Shown piece after piece: positions 45,669 to 57,996 of a DNA stretch of 64,000 nt (its first letter is position 1; each line of letters starts with the position of its first letter). The DNA is taken from NCBI GenBank assembly GCA_027605045.1, contig JAQFWX010000004.1, positions 1,116,001 to 1,180,000 of the forward strand. The letters run 5' to 3'. This DNA is from Phallus indusiatus (taxonomy: Eukaryota > Basidiomycota > Agaricomycetes > Phallales > Phallaceae). The position numbers were made by a program, and so were the translations under genes. The notes beneath the pieces were generated by a model. That model saw only the letters and a list, made by a program, of their open reading frames with translations. It had not been told where the DNA came from and did no database searches.

Positions 45669-45854
45669 TGTTGAGTGAAGATCTGAGGAGCTTCGGTCAA
45701 AAGACATATATTAAGTTTTAGCTAGACAAACGTACCTGAGGAGCTTCGGTCAAAAGACGAAGTCTTTTGGCCGGCGCCTCAGGTCACTATGTACAGCGCG
45801 TTATGTAATGTAATATAGATTCTAATCTACGGTGACCGCGTCGTAACTCCAACA
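45669..45854 (-). repeat. Copia 5' LTR (in element orientation)
   Basis: 186 bp, matches 35647-35832. Minus-strand TATA-like run TCTATATTAC lies about 45 bp in. Confidence 0.97.
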
Positions 45855-46175
45855 TCATTTTCCTTTGTTCTATACATTTTCTAGTCTCATGGGTCTCTTT
45901 TTCTCATCTTTGTTCTGTCTCTCTTTGCATAGATAATGTACATCAGTGCCTCTAACATAAAATCATCTACATATCTTCGTTCTATCGTCCTTCTTCCTAT
46001 GGAAGAGAGAATATCTTCGCGGCAAATCATTAACCCAGTAGACCGAATTCCAAACCTACAATGCATTTCATTCGTATGGAATATTGTTCCTGGTATCTGA
46101 TATATTCTGGTCCATGACCGAAAGCGCAAGTGATACTTTTAGGGCATCCCTGCAGTCCCTCATCGAAATAATTTC

Positions 46176-47252
46176 TCATCGTCTCCAAACGGTAAATTCT
46201 AGAACCAAGAATACAATGTACGCAAGCACCATCACGTAGCCCATCCATTGCCGCGTTCCGAACCATACCATAGCAGTAAACGCTCCGGCAGAAGCTATGA
46301 GGTAACTAACCTCTTCGATTCGCAATGATTCTCCGGTCTTGACCTGTCCGAACAGAGCAACCCCGATGCATAAAGTGAGTAGAAACGTGTTGCTCCCTGC
46401 GGTGATAGCGACGAGAATACCGGAATGACGACGCCATCCGCTCATGAATGCAACAAACTTTTCGGGCAGTGTTGTGGAAAACGAGAGTATCGTTAGGCCA
46501 ACGACTGTTTCGGATAAATTAAGAGCTGAAGCGAGTGTGGAGGCGGCGTGGGACAAGACGTAGCCACTCAGTGAAAGAGCGACAAAGCCTATGACGATCT
46601 GAAATATATGGTATGTCGAGCTCCGTTCACCCTTCTTTGAAGAAAAAGCGGCTGCTTGAGATAGAAGGTTGTCGGTGCTAGATGCTGGACTGGTGATGAC
46701 GTTCGGAACTGCAGACGACGCTGGAGCGTCATCAAACACTTCGTTGTCCGAATCTTCATCTCCATCTGTAGGCGCGGTAACGTAACCTCGATATATGCCC
46801 CAACCAATGGATATAGTGTATGCAACGAAAGCTCCAATCAAGACTCCACCGCCAATTTTCCCCATTTTCGTCGGACCAGCAGTGACCAGACTAATTCCAA
46901 CGGATGTAGTAACGATCAACTGAACCAGAGCGTAGATCTTGGCACTTTTATCAAATGTTTCGATAGGTCTGAAAAGGAGACCGAGGGAAAATGCTCCCAG
47001 AATGTTGGAAATGCAACTTCCTATAACGTTTCCTATTGCAAGAGCAGGTTTTCCTTGCGCAATCGCGGCAATGACGACGATAAGCTCTTCCCATTCGGCA
47101 CCTGCTGTAAGAAGAGCGATTAATGTCTCGCTGAGTTGGAGCCTTCTGGCTAAGATAACGGTATGGTCGATGAACTTGTCTGCGCCATAGTCCAAAACAA
47201 AAACGGCGCATATAAAAGCGCTAACATTGAAAGAAACTACATCGAAAGACAT
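46176..47252 (-). CDS. Cation/Ca2+ exchanger of the CaCA superfamily
   Basis: Single exon, 358 aa, about ten transmembrane helices arranged as two inverted halves around a Ser/Asp-rich cytosolic loop (residues about 170-215). The two alpha-repeats are visible: GAEWEELIVVIAAIAQG with GNVIGSCISNILGA, and SFSTTLPEKFVAFMSGW with ITAGSNTFLLTLC. The first repeat has acidic E-E where Na+/Ca2+ exchangers usually have a single coordinating acid. Probably moves Ca2+ against Na+, K+ or H+ across an internal or plasma membrane. Exact ion and membrane unknown. Confidence 0.85.
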   Translation of the reverse strand: MSFDVVSFNVSAFICAVFVLDYGADKFIDHTVILARRLQLSETLIALLTAGAEWEELIVVIAAIAQGKPALAIGNVIGSCISNILGAFSLGLLFRPIETFDKSAKIYALVQLIVTTSVGISLVTAGPTKMGKIGGGVLIGAFVAYTISIGWGIYRGYVTAPTDGDEDSDNEVFDDAPASSAVPNVITSPASSTDNLLSQAAAFSSKKGERSSTYHIFQIVIGFVALSLSGYVLSHAASTLASALNLSETVVGLTILSFSTTLPEKFVAFMSGWRRHSGILVAITAGSNTFLLTLCIGVALFGQVKTGESLRIEEVSYLIASAGAFTAMVWFGTRQWMGYVMVLAYIVFLVLEFTVWRR

Positions 47253-47501
47253 CGTCGAGCAGTTGAGAGTCTGGGGTAATGATGACGTAAAACTCTCAGA
47301 TTACATGATCTTGTTCTTCTCGGATGCAGATTTGCATATCCGCTCCTTTTGGAGCAGAAATTTAATTATGCCAATAACAAAATTTCTATTGAAAACATAA
47401 CTTGCAGCACAAATTAATTAGGAGTACACAGAGCTTTGACATCATCAATGAACAGTGGCGCTTATTTGATATCCTATCCTACCGAAGAACTCACATCCTT
47501 T

Positions 47502-50500
47502 CTATCCACTATCCACATTCTGGTGGTTTGGAGGTGACGTTGGTGACGGCGATGGGGACGACGACGATGACGGTGATTGCTGAGAACCTGAAGCGAGCGA
47601 AAAGCTTGTTGATGACCCTAGTTTCAGCTTTAGCTTCCCTGACGAAGGCGGTGTTTTCGCTACCCCTACGAGTTTCGAAGATGAGTCGGCCTTCGGTGTA
47701 CTCGATGCGATGTTAGGTTTTTTGCTCTTCATCAATCGTTCTAGCATCTCGTCCTCATCGTCTTCGTCCTCTCTCCTCCGCTTCTCGCCCAATTTGAGAG
47801 GCGAAGTCGTCGATAATCTATCCCGCAGTGACTCTGCAATATCGCCACCGACCTCGTCCGGTAATTCAGCAGAGTCCTTCTTCGATGAAGGGGTTTTGCT
47901 TGAATTAGAGGATGAAGGTGATGATGTGGTCGTGGATGGTATTTGTAGGCCAGCAAACCAGTCTACTTGTCTGAACGGCGATGTATTTGGGGGTTTAGAT
48001 TGGTCAACGGCCAATGGGTTGGCGGACTTCGAGGGCGAAACGGCATTTGTTATATCGTCTTCGTCATCGTCTCCATAATCAACTAGTGTCTGCATTGGTG
48101 ATGGTGATCGAGGCAACGAGGGACGTAACTGCTTTTGAGGTGTTGGTAATGAACCAGGAAAAAATGCCTTTCCGCGTTTCCGTTTTAGAGCGTTCATCGG
48201 CGGCGGAATCGCTGGGGATTTGACGACTTTTGGTGAATCTTCTTCGTCCGACTTGTTGAAGTAGTCTTCCTCCTCGGCATCCAAAGCGTTGCCCTGGCCC
48301 CATTTCCGCGTGGATGGTACGACACTAGTTCTTTCATCAGCAACCAAGCATCAAAATAACGCGAAAATAAACGTACGAAGGTTTCTCATTTTCTTTGGGC
48401 GGTGGTTCATTGTTCATCTCCCAACGACGAATGAGATTTTGGAATCTTTCCCCACAGACAGGTATGGCTGCTAACTCTGTAATACTCGACTGATATCTCG
48501 ACATAAGATGAGTCAATAGATCCTTGAAATTTTCCTGAAAAGAATAATAAAACAGAAAATGAGAACTCAAGCGGCATCAGCTGAACACCATCAAACGTAC
48601 TCGTCGTATATGCTCGAAGAATTCTTGGCAGCATGAGCTGAGCAAGTTATCTAATCGTGACTCGCGGATCGTCAATTGCAATATTGGGGCAAAGACATCG
48701 TGTTTCGTGAGCTGTAGGAAAATATTTGGATTTCCAAACTTGAGCGTAGCGCGGAAAAACCGGAGTGCGGCTGGCGCTTGAAATCAGCATTGTCCGGCAT
48801 AAAAAACTAGATACAGGCCTACCCAGACAGAGATGTTTTTCGCGGGCCAGCAGTAGTGATGCGACACGTGGTATAATGGGCGGCATTGAATTGCTGGGAG
48901 AAATGATGAAGAAGTGGCTTCGAAAAGAGTGTTGCAAGGCAAACGACGTCAGCAGGTCACATAAATACAGGTAGAGGTTCGATCGGTCACGAGTTATAGG
49001 TAAAACGCGTTCTAAGTTTTAAGTAAGTTCCACAATTTCACATTAATGTACGATTCATTTCCGGTACCTTTGATTTTATGATGTTCAGGTAATTCAGCAA
49101 AAGGTTTGAATAGGTTTTCGGAGCACTTTTGATAGAAATGGTCCAAAAACCGCTCCGTTATTGGATCATCTTTAGCTCGGGCCATGGCACGCATTGCGAT
49201 AATCTATTAACAAGTGTGAAATTCCGAAAGCAAAATCTTCGATACTGAAGCTTACGTTCGTAGGTTCCTGAGCGTCCGCTTGTGGCACATCCAAAACAGC
49301 TTTTAGTGCATCAGCCATCTGGCTTCGATAAGCCACCTCTTGAGTGGATGTCAGCGATCTACATAGAGTCTCTAGAAGAGTCTCCCGCTTAGTTTCCGAC
49401 CCAGTCATGCCTCCATGTCCAGCCACACTCATACTAACGCCCATCGTAGGTTTCCCCGCGATTCCCACTTGCTTCATGACATGCTGCCGGACTCCGCCGA
49501 CATCATGGTCGAGGATCAGACTTAGCACTTCACCCGCAGTACTGAGTATCTGTGACTCTTGTCTCCCTAAAGCCCATTGGATTGCATGGAGGACGCCTTT
49601 GTCTACCAATGTACGGAATAACTGCATTCGAGCTGGTAGTTGAACATTCTTGCCCAAGAGACATAGCTGTTGTATCAGATGAATCGTGTCCTTCCGCCTA
49701 TCATCTAGTGAATAAGGCGGAGTCGATAAGGAGATGGAGGAAGAGGAGCTGGAGAACCAATCTGGGGTCGATTGAGAGGCAATATCAGACGAGTGTAAGG
49801 AGTTTTCGCTTGAGGTTGATCCTTGTGGTTTAAGTTCTCTGTCGTCAGTTCCTGTCGAAAACGAGTCACTTCTCGCCTTCCCCTTGTCCGTTCGTTTGCC
49901 ATCCCTCACGTCGCCTTTTTCCGCCGTGAGAAACAAGCCGACCAATTCGCGGAGGAACCGTTCGTCTTGTTGCACACTAGTCACGATATCTATCTGATTG
50001 AAGATGATACAAGAGTTTAGCACATTGAAGGTGGCGTCGTCTGTTAGGCGCGCTAGGACGAAGTCCTTCAAAAGCTGTAAACGATATGTCTGGTGGATCT
50101 TGATTCGGATTTGAGATTCTCGGATAGGAATGGGTTCCCGAAAGCGGGATGATGATTCGAAAAATTCACGATATGATGCTTTATGTGTTGGAAATTCTGG
50201 ATCATCTGAGTAGCGACAAGAGAGTTAGAAATCGTCTTCTAAAACAGAAAAAACATGCAAAGACAAACACTCTAATACACCAAGTACACCACTGAAAATA
50301 GCATCTTGAAGGATATACTCATACAGGGCAGGTTCGTTTATAAGCACTAGATAAAATCCATCAAACTCTACATAACAACGTGGCGTTGCCTGGCTCACAT
50401 ATTGCTTGCATACAACAATAGCAGGCATGAAGTTCCTGAATATCTTCCAGGTCCTCTGCCTGATGGTGTACATCAATCACTTGCTTTACATAGTCCTAAT

Positions 50501-51746
50501 GTGAAATCTTAAACAACAGGACAGACACGTGCGTACTTTATATCACTCACATTTAAGATAATGTAATCGCATAACCGTTCTTTTCCATGAGGCTGACGGC
50601 AGACTTGTTTAATAACTCGTCCACACTCATGCATATTTCCTAGCGCAGGATTGGGTAGCTTGGCGGCGTGAAGAAATGAGTTCATTGATTCAGCGGCGAA
50701 CATGTGCATGGAGGATCCTGCATCAGATGGCAGACCGTCTTCTTCACCTATAATGATCCATCACATGGATTGAATAAACCATAGACGAAAAGCTGTGTTC
50801 ATAATGCACCTTTGTCCTGTAAATGCCGCTGAACCTCTGCAATGAACTCCCAAACTTCACTGCAGCCGTCAATATCTTGAAAACTCAAAGCAAAATCGCT
50901 ACCATCCGGCTCGGTCCAAACGATTAAAGTATCTGATATCGAAAATAAGAAAGAGGTTAGCGAGATAGTCGAGGAAATAAACTCAAGACCATGAGGGAGA
51001 GAGAACAGGTAAAGAGAATCACCTTGTTGTCGTTGGTAAACGTCAGTGGCGCGAATGATGCATTGCAATAAAATATCACTACTGTGCTCAGCACGTGCTA
51101 TTAGTCTAGCCTCTCGAGCTTCTTCATCATATTCTCCCTGACAAAATGCAGTACCGCGGTCGGTCCATTTCTGCCCAAGTAGTTCGTATACCTGAAATGT
51201 GTGAAATGAGACGTGGATAGGGGGAAGGAAAGAGGAGCGAACTTTGACGCGACGAATATCTGCTTCAAGATCATCCTGAGACCAATCTCCATCGCTTTCT
51301 CCTGAGCCCAGATCTGGATCCTCTTCTGGATCGGATCCCTGAGGGAAGCTAGATGTATCTCTATCCACTTCTAGTTTGGAAGGCTGTTCTTGTTGTTCTT
51401 GAAGTCCATTGGTATTATCAGGTACATTTTGTGGTGGGGAGGGTGATGGTTGAAGCGGGGAAAGTGACTCGGATTCTCCTGAATCTTCTGAGATGTTGGT
51501 TGAGGAAGTCGACGCGTTGGAAGCGGGTCGAGCTGGACTTGATGGCGGCGAGACAGGCTCAGGAGCGGAAGGACGAGTTGGAGGAGATTGTGGTAAGGTC
51601 CGTTGAGAATCACGTTTTGTATTGCCTGAATGCGAATTAGGATGTGTTGGAGAAGAGGAGACGAAGGACTTTAAAGGAGCGTCAGAGTGGTCGGAAGGAT
51701 GGTCGATTTCCACAAGAGAATGCGAAGGCGATAAGAGAGTAGACAT
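47502..51746 (-). CDS. PSY2: Protein phosphatase 4 regulatory subunit 3 (Psy2/SMEK)
   Basis: Targets PP4 catalytic subunit to DNA-repair, meiotic and cell-cycle substrates. Twelve exons: complement(47502..48330, 48377..48534, 48601..48776, 48823..49011, 49068..49203, 49256..50205, 50269..50346, 50399..50495, 50551..50747, 50810..50932, 51023..51191, 51243..51746); 1201 aa. A long Ser/Pro/acidic N-terminal tail precedes the EVH1-like domain (VKVYELLGQKWTDRGTAFCQ; LLQCIIRATDVYQRQQDT; IVWTEPDGSDFALSFQD). The SMEK armadillo region follows (YEYILQDAIFSGVLGVLEYD; KDFVLARLTDDATFNVLNSC; HYFIL-like FQNLIRRWE). The acidic C-terminus ends in Ser-rich low complexity. The N-terminal extension of about 170 residues is longer than in yeast Psy2. 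Confidence 0.92.
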
Positions 51747-51952
51747 TCGAAGCCTATAAAAACAGAAAAAAACAAAACCTTTAATAGAAGAAACCAGACA
51801 ATTTGGCTGCGTATTAGACGAGTAGCGTTTTCAGAGTTGCACAGTTCCTGACGAAACCGCTCGTTACATGTATACCAAATCCAAACTCCGACCGGCATGA
51901 CGGTAACGGTTCCACTCAAAACTCAAATGTTGGTTATAATAATGTACACTCT

Positions 51953-53160
51953 CTACTCTATTTTCTCTGGGATTACGGCCTTTAACCATGCAGTCATATG
52001 TTCCAACTCTTCCGGGGCCGCAGAATGCCCCAATCCTGCGTATACCTCAAATCGAAGACCAGGACCTGCAATCTGTGGGGGTAAAGGTGTCAGATTGGTG
52101 TACTGTCAGACTGCAGTACAGTACAGTACAGTACAGCCAATTCAGCCAATTTCGGACTTTACCTCTTGGGTTGTAATTTCATTAAAACCTAATCTACTTC
52201 TCATTAGCGTGACAGAATCCTGGCCATTTTTAATCGCGACGACAGGATCAGCATCTCCGTGTGCCATAAAGATAGGCATAGTTCGAGCGTGTGCGGACAT
52301 CATCTGCAGCGCCTTAAATGATCGTTTTCGACCCTTTTTATTCGAGACTTACAGCTTTCATTTTATCGGCTAAAGGAAGATACCCACTCAGGACTGCCAG
52401 TCCTCCAAGTTTACGTTCCGTGGTCAGCCCTGTGAGAAGAGTCATCGCTCCTCCTTGACTGAAGCCACCAAGCACAATCCTTGTTGACTCCAGACCGTCG
52501 TCGATCTCCTTCGTGATAAGCTCGTTGATTTTTCGTGCGGATTCAAGCATTCCTCTCTCGTCTTGATCCTTTGATAAGTTCCCCAAAGATGTTATATCGT
52601 ACCTTGCGAAAGTGAGATCGCAGGCTTGAATATAGCCCCTCTTCGAGTAATTTTTGGATTTCTTTATGACTTACCAGGCAGGCATCTAAGTATATATCTT
52701 TTATTGGACGCCATTGATTATTTTTTCCTCACGCACCTGCATACCCGAGTTTAACGTTATAGGCATAGTAGGACTTCATGTGCAGAATTAAAACACCCTC
52801 AAACATCTTCTAAATGGTTAAGAGTCTGAGACCTCACTCACGCATGTGGCAAGACCCATTTAATATGACCTAGCCCTGTATCTCGTTGTAACATCTTGGC
52901 AATAGGCTCCCATCCTGCTCCACTATCTCCCAGTCCCTAGATATGTGGTGAGCTCTGGGAAAAGTGAACAGATGTCACCAAGCTGCGTATACATGTAGGA
53001 ATATCACAGTAGCGGAATGTTTGACTTTGGAGTTGACGACTAAATAACGAAGTGCCATCGAATTTGACTCCCGGCAAAACTTAATGTAGCAAACGATAGC
53101 GATAAGAAAGAGAGCGGGTATCGCAACTGCGACTCGTTCAGCCAAACGACGCGGAAGCAT
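51953..53160 (-). CDS. Acyl-protein thioesterase (APT1-like) with N-terminal hydrophobic segment
   Basis: Serine hydrolase that removes palmitoyl groups from cysteine of membrane-linked proteins and acts on lysophospholipids. Seven exons give about 275 aa. Alpha/beta-hydrolase features: oxyanion region FLHGLGDSGAGW, nucleophile GGFSQGGAM, Asp in HGDADPVV and His in GLGHSAAPEE. The core from MALRYLVV onward matches family length. Upstream, 34 more residues form a basic start plus hydrophobic helix (AVAIPALFLIAIVCYIKF), a likely signal anchor. Either start could be used. One intron contains four tandem copies of TACAG (about 52115-52137). Confidence 0.88.
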
Positions 53161-53250
53161 GATTCGGCAAAGGAAACGGTCACGTCACAATTTGAAAGTG
53201 GCGACACTATCCGAAATCACAACGAGATTGGGTGCAAATAATGATTGATA

Positions 53251-55171
53251 TTATTTTCCAATGCAAAACTGCTGAAAAACTACATCTAGAATATCCTCTG
53301 CGTCGATTTGCCCGGTGATTTTCCCAATTTCTTTGACTGCATATCTTAATTCTTCGGCAGCCAGTACGACATCGTTTTTAGCTATAACTCTTTAACCATT
53401 ATTTGCTTGAGTTAAATTTTGGAAGAACATACGTAATGACATGAATGCATCCAAATATGGGACCACGTTTTCCAAATGAGCTCGATGTCTGCTTTCCGTG
53501 ACAAGTGGCGTCTCGTCTCCCCGTAAAGCGTACCTAAAATAAATAAACACGGAGGTTTTTGCCCCTTTCGACGAGGTGAAGGGAGATTAACAAACCTATC
53601 TGTCAGAACATTTTTGAGACCCGACAAGAAATCTTCCATTCCACGTCCTGTGGCCAGGCTCATTATCCAGGCGTTGGAAGACAAGTCCAGAACGGAACGA
53701 TCAAATTCAAGATCAGGTTGGCATACAAGATCACTTTTATTGAGGAGATATAAAGTGTCCGACGTGATTAATGGCGATACAACATCCGGAATGCGGCTAT
53801 CCTTCAAGAATTCTGGAAGAGATAGAACACAGAGGGTTAAATCAGCATCTGCAACGCTGAATAGAAATAAACTTCACTTCTGAACAATCGGGAGAGACTT
53901 ACGCATTGCGAGCACGTTCAATGCCAATCTTCTCCACCAAATCTTCTGTGTTTCTTAATCCAGCTGTGTCAAACAAGCGTACCGGGATTCCGGTAAGATC
54001 TAGGGATGTTTCCAAAACATCACGCGTTGTTCCAGGTACATCGGTGACGATCGCTGCTTCTCGACGTGCTATTGAAAGTTTAGCCAGAAAAAAAAAGCTA
54101 AATGAAATAGTGCGTACTTAAGTAGTTGAGCAATGAACTTTTTCCCGCGTTGGGTGGCCCAAATATGGCTATTTTCACTCCTGAACGCAATATCTCACCG
54201 CGACGGTGATCATTCAGTTCTGACACGATGCGGCTACGCAGACGGTCCACATCTTGATACACTAGAGTACCAGGTCAAAACGCAAACCTGCTTTCCAAAG
54301 AGAACACGTTACAAACCCGCTTCATAAACACCATCCTCAATATCTTCGCCCTCACCAAAATCGATCAGTGCTTCAATCATTGCTAGAGCTTTAACTGCAA
54401 TTGTTCTTAGCTCTTCAAACTTTTTGTCTGTCACTCCCTAACAAGAAGAACCTAGGTTAAGATAACTGACTGAGGAGTTCAGCAACACATACGGTAAAAC
54501 TTCGCATTGCAATTTGTCGTTGACTCTCCGTCTCTGCATCAATCAAGCCTCTTAACCCTTCAGCTTGTAGGAGACTCAATCGCCCAGCCAAATAGGCTCT
54601 TTTCGTAAATTCTCCTCTCAGCAGCTCGAAGACCTGGAAGAGAAGACAACACCCTGAATATGCGACGCAGTATTGCGGGTGAGGAGTGTACGTGCAATTC
54701 CAGAACATCTTCGGCAGTAAACGATTTCGGAGCTGGTTGAAAGCGATTTGTATAAGTGGATGTTTAAGGTTACGATACTGGAGTAACAAGTAGCGCGCCT
54801 TTGAAGAAAACCGCTAATCCGTCATCCAAAATTTCTTCGGCGATACCATCAGTTACTTTATCGACAATTAAACAACGGTGAACGACTCTTGATGAGGGAC
54901 ATCTTCCCAGTGCACCTGCAGAAAGAGGTTTGACAACGCGACGCCATACGGATTGTACTTCAGGCCCTGATATACGTACAACGGCAATGCCTCCTTTCCC
55001 AGGTGGCGTTGATAGAGCAAAAATAGTCTTATTTTCGGATTGCGAACGTGTCAATGTCGCGTAATTGATTTTACGAGTCCGAAGGCATTTATTTATCCTG
55101 AAATGAGAGGATAATAACATTTGCAAAAAAACGCGGATGAACGGCTCCGTACGTAAGCGAAATTTCGGCAC
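53251..55171 (-). CDS. MSS1: Mitochondrial tRNA-modification GTPase MnmE/Mss1, with apparent frameshift
   Basis: With Mto1 installs the 5-carboxymethylaminomethyl-type group on the wobble U of mitochondrial tRNAs. Exons traced: complement(53251..53387, 53433..53533, 53596..53856, 53903..54068, 54118..54261, 54317..54437, 54493..54732, 54799..55171), about 514 codons. Formyl-THF-binding N domain ([20 protein letters not shown]), [40 protein letters not shown]1 [12 protein letters not shown] switch VPGTTRD, G3 [13 protein letters not shown]4-like LLNKSDLV and the essential C-terminal FCIGK are present. Two oddities: the first intron starts with GC, and near 54612-54625 (between LPGLRAAER and GEFTKRAY) the frame is off by one base. 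This may be a sequencing error, a mutation or a misjudged splice. The N-terminus is basic, as for a presequence. Confidence 0.82.
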
Positions 55172-55255
55172 GGCGGCTATTGAGCCAGAAAACTATTCAA
55201 AAAGCTGCAGGTATTGGGGGCCTCGAGGAAGAACCTGCCATTTCATAAAGAGACA
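55172..55255. promoter_or_regulatory. Very short divergent promoter (MSS1 / IMPDH)
   Basis: Only 84 nt between start codons on opposite strands. Either the transcription starts overlap or the first Met of one gene lies further in. Confidence 0.5.
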
Positions 55256-57047
55256 ATGTCCTCAATAACATTCCTGGATCCTTCAAAAGCGTTGGATGTT
55301 CTCAAGACTTATCCCAGGGGTGATGGACTTTCCCTGCAGGAGCTGATGAACTCGAGTGTACATGGTGGCTTGACTTATAACGACTTCCTCCTCCTCCCTG
55401 GAAAGATTGATTTCCCAGCTTCCGAGGTCGTCCTTGAAAGTCGTATTACCCGCAACGTTATACTCAAAACGCCGCTTATGAGTTCCCCCATGGATACCGT
55501 CACTGAGACAGACATGGCAATAAACATGGCAGTATGTCGAATCCATTCTTTCAGCTGGTAAATAAACTCAACAAACTTGTATCAAGCTCTTGGGTGGTAT
55601 TGGTGTTATTCATCATAATCAATCCATTGATAGTCAAGCAGCCATGGTTCGAGCAGTCAAACGTCACGAGAACGGATTCATTACCGACCCTGTTGTGCTA
55701 TCGCCTAACCATATTGCTCAGAATGTCCTCGACATTAAGGCGAAGCATGGATTTTGTGGTATACCCATTACAGGTATGTTTCACTCTCATTTTTACTTTC
55801 TATTCGAATTCTGCCTTGTCGAATAACGTCTAGTGTGCTTCAAACACATGACTGAGGATACTATATTCCTTCCATTTCTTTGTGATTCTTGGACTTAATC
55901 TTTGTTTTCAGATACCGGCGTTATCGGTGGCAAACTTCTCGGTATAGTTACGGGCCGAGATATTCAATTTCAATCGCCCCAAACCCCTCTTGCTCAATTA
56001 ATGACGACGAACTTAGTGACTGCACGTGAAGGGATTACTCTATTAGAGGCCAACACCATCCTCCGTGACTCCAAAAAAGGCAAATTACCCATTGTAGACA
56101 AAACCGGTCGTCTAGTTTCACTACTTGCACGTTCGGATCTATTGAAGAATCAGAATTACCCACTCGCGTCCAAGCGGCCGGAGAGTAAGCAACTTTACGC
56201 TGCAGCAGCTGTTGGTACAAGACCAGCAGATCGAGACCGTCTAAAAGCACTAGTTGAAGCCGGCCTAGATATCGTCATTCTTGATTCATCACAAGGAAAT
56301 TCTATATATCAGATTGAAATGGTGCAGTGGATAAAGAAGACTTACCCTAGACTGGAGGTGATTGCTGGGAATGTTGTCACACGTGAACAAGCCGCGTCTC
56401 TCATTGCAGCGGGTGCTGATGGTCTTCGAGTTGGAATGGGAAGCGGTTCGATCTGTATAACTCAAGAGGTTATGGCGGTGGGCCGGCCTCAGGCAACGGC
56501 TGTATATGCCGTAGCTGAATTCGCTAGCAAGTTTGGTGTACCGGTTATTGCTGATGGGGGAATTGGCAACGTAGGACATATTGTCAAGGCTCTTGCTCTC
56601 GGTGCTGGTGCAGTTATGATGGGTGGTCTGTTAGCAGGCACTTCCGAGGCTCCAGGAGAATACTTTTATCATGAGGGTAAACGAGTGAAGGCTTACCGTG
56701 GAATGGGGTCAATCGAGGCCATGGAGCAGGGCAAACCCGGCTCATCTTCTGCTTCCTCTTCTTCCGCTTCAAAACCCTCTCCCATTGAAAACGCTGCCAC
56801 AAGTCGATATTTCTCCGAATCCGCCAGCATAAAGGTGGCTCAAGGCGTTTCGGGTGACGTCCAAGATAAAGGATCAATTCAGGCCTTTTTACCCTATTTG
56901 TATGCTGGAGTCCAGCATTCATTACAAGATGTCGGCGTTAAAAATATTGCCTCCCTACAGGCGAATGCACGTGAAGGTAAGACTCGATTCGAGTTGCGCA
57001 CGGCAAGCGCGCAAGTAGAAGGCGGTGTCCATGGGCTAAATTCGTGA
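55256..57047 (+). CDS. IMD: Inosine-5'-monophosphate dehydrogenase
   Basis: NAD-dependent oxidation of IMP to XMP, the rate-limiting step to guanine nucleotides; cytosolic tetramer. Exons 55256-55531, 55587-55773, 55912-57047; 532 aa, family length. Start region [15 protein letters not shown] and [11 protein letters not shown], two CBS domains in the middle ([39 protein letters not shown]), then catalytic barrel with [20 protein letters not shown], the loop [17 protein letters not shown] holding the catalytic Cys, [20 protein letters not shown] and [11 protein letters not shown] Ser-rich stretch follows the flap region, as in other fungi. The catalytic Arg-Tyr flap region ([18 protein letters not shown]) is intact. 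Confidence 0.96.
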
Positions 57048-57710
57048 GTTTGTCTGTTCGGTAATGATTTACCTCTCATCCCCTCCCTCCAGGTATACTA
57101 AACGACTTTATGCATAAGCTGTAGTGTTCATGTTGTATCTTTGACTTAGACCATGCTTCATACATGTATCTCCTTGTGATGTGATATCTCATATGGTTGT
57201 TTGGTTTTCAAACTTGTGTCTGGCCTCTGTGTGCATTTTTGTGAATGAATGAAACGCGAGAGAGTTACCTTTTCCTCCATTTCCGTTATTTCGTAAGAGA
57301 TTGTGCTTAATTGATAAAATTTCGTGAACATTTACAGCATGCATGCAATGTTTTTCTGACATTCGGAGCGTCATTACGTGCACCAAACGCTCACGATGAC
57401 CAGGAATTCCTTTCATCGGATATTTGAACCAAGCTTGATAATCTTCCAGGTTGTTATACCAGTGAAGTTATACAAAGTCGCCATAATTCTCAGCTCCAGG
57501 AAGGGGGAAAAGTTAGATCAGCCGTCAGTAATTCGCTCACAGCTTACGCGTTCACAGATCTGAGGATCAAACCGTTAGCCGCATTATAAGTAGTTCATCT
57601 GGTCAAGCCACGGATGATCGATGACCGGATCCGTTTCAACGCGTACGTGATGTTGTCCAGAACCAACAGTAAGGAAAATGTGCGTTAGCTGAGAGACTTC
57701 GACCTCAATT

Positions 57711-57746
57711 TATTCACTCGACTATTCACTCGACTATTCACTCGAC
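57711..57746. repeat. 12-bp tandem repeat, three copies
   Basis: TATTCACTCGAC repeated three times without mismatch. Confidence 0.9.
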
Positions 57747-57996
57747 TGCTGGACGCAGATTTGCGCAAACTCGAGTTGTTACGAGAGATACCAAACACCG
57801 AGACCATAAGAGAAGTGTGATGGAAGTGTGTATACTTCATATATCTCAAGAAAGTATGAACTGTTTTCAAGTTGTAACGACGAATGGTGTTAATAATATT
57901 TTTTTGATAGTGTAAACATCTAACGTCCGATCGCTTATTTGTAATATAAGAAATTCAATCTCTTCTAGATGAATTAACCTGCTGGAAGGAATATAT

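Larger units (their letters stand above)
35647..45854 (-). mobile_element. Ty1/copia LTR retrotransposon, interrupted
   Basis: Bounded by two 186-bp direct LTRs beginning TGTTG and ending CAACA, with the 5-bp target duplication TCATT on both sides (35642-35646 and 45855-45859). The LTRs look identical by eye, so insertion was recent. Domain order on the minus strand is protease, integrase, reverse transcriptase, RNase H, which is the copia order. Without the nested gypsy element (38166-44160 plus one TSD) it is about 4.2 kb. It sits between the 3' ends of the Whi3-like and exchanger genes, so it breaks no host gene. Confidence 0.97.

Noticed and set aside
35647..45854. Reading the whole block as one chimeric element
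   Set aside because: Opposite strands, two different LTR pairs and two separate target duplications show two independent nested insertions.
57711..57746. Possible CRISPR-like or satellite array
   Set aside because: Only three 12-bp copies without spacers; a simple tandem repeat.
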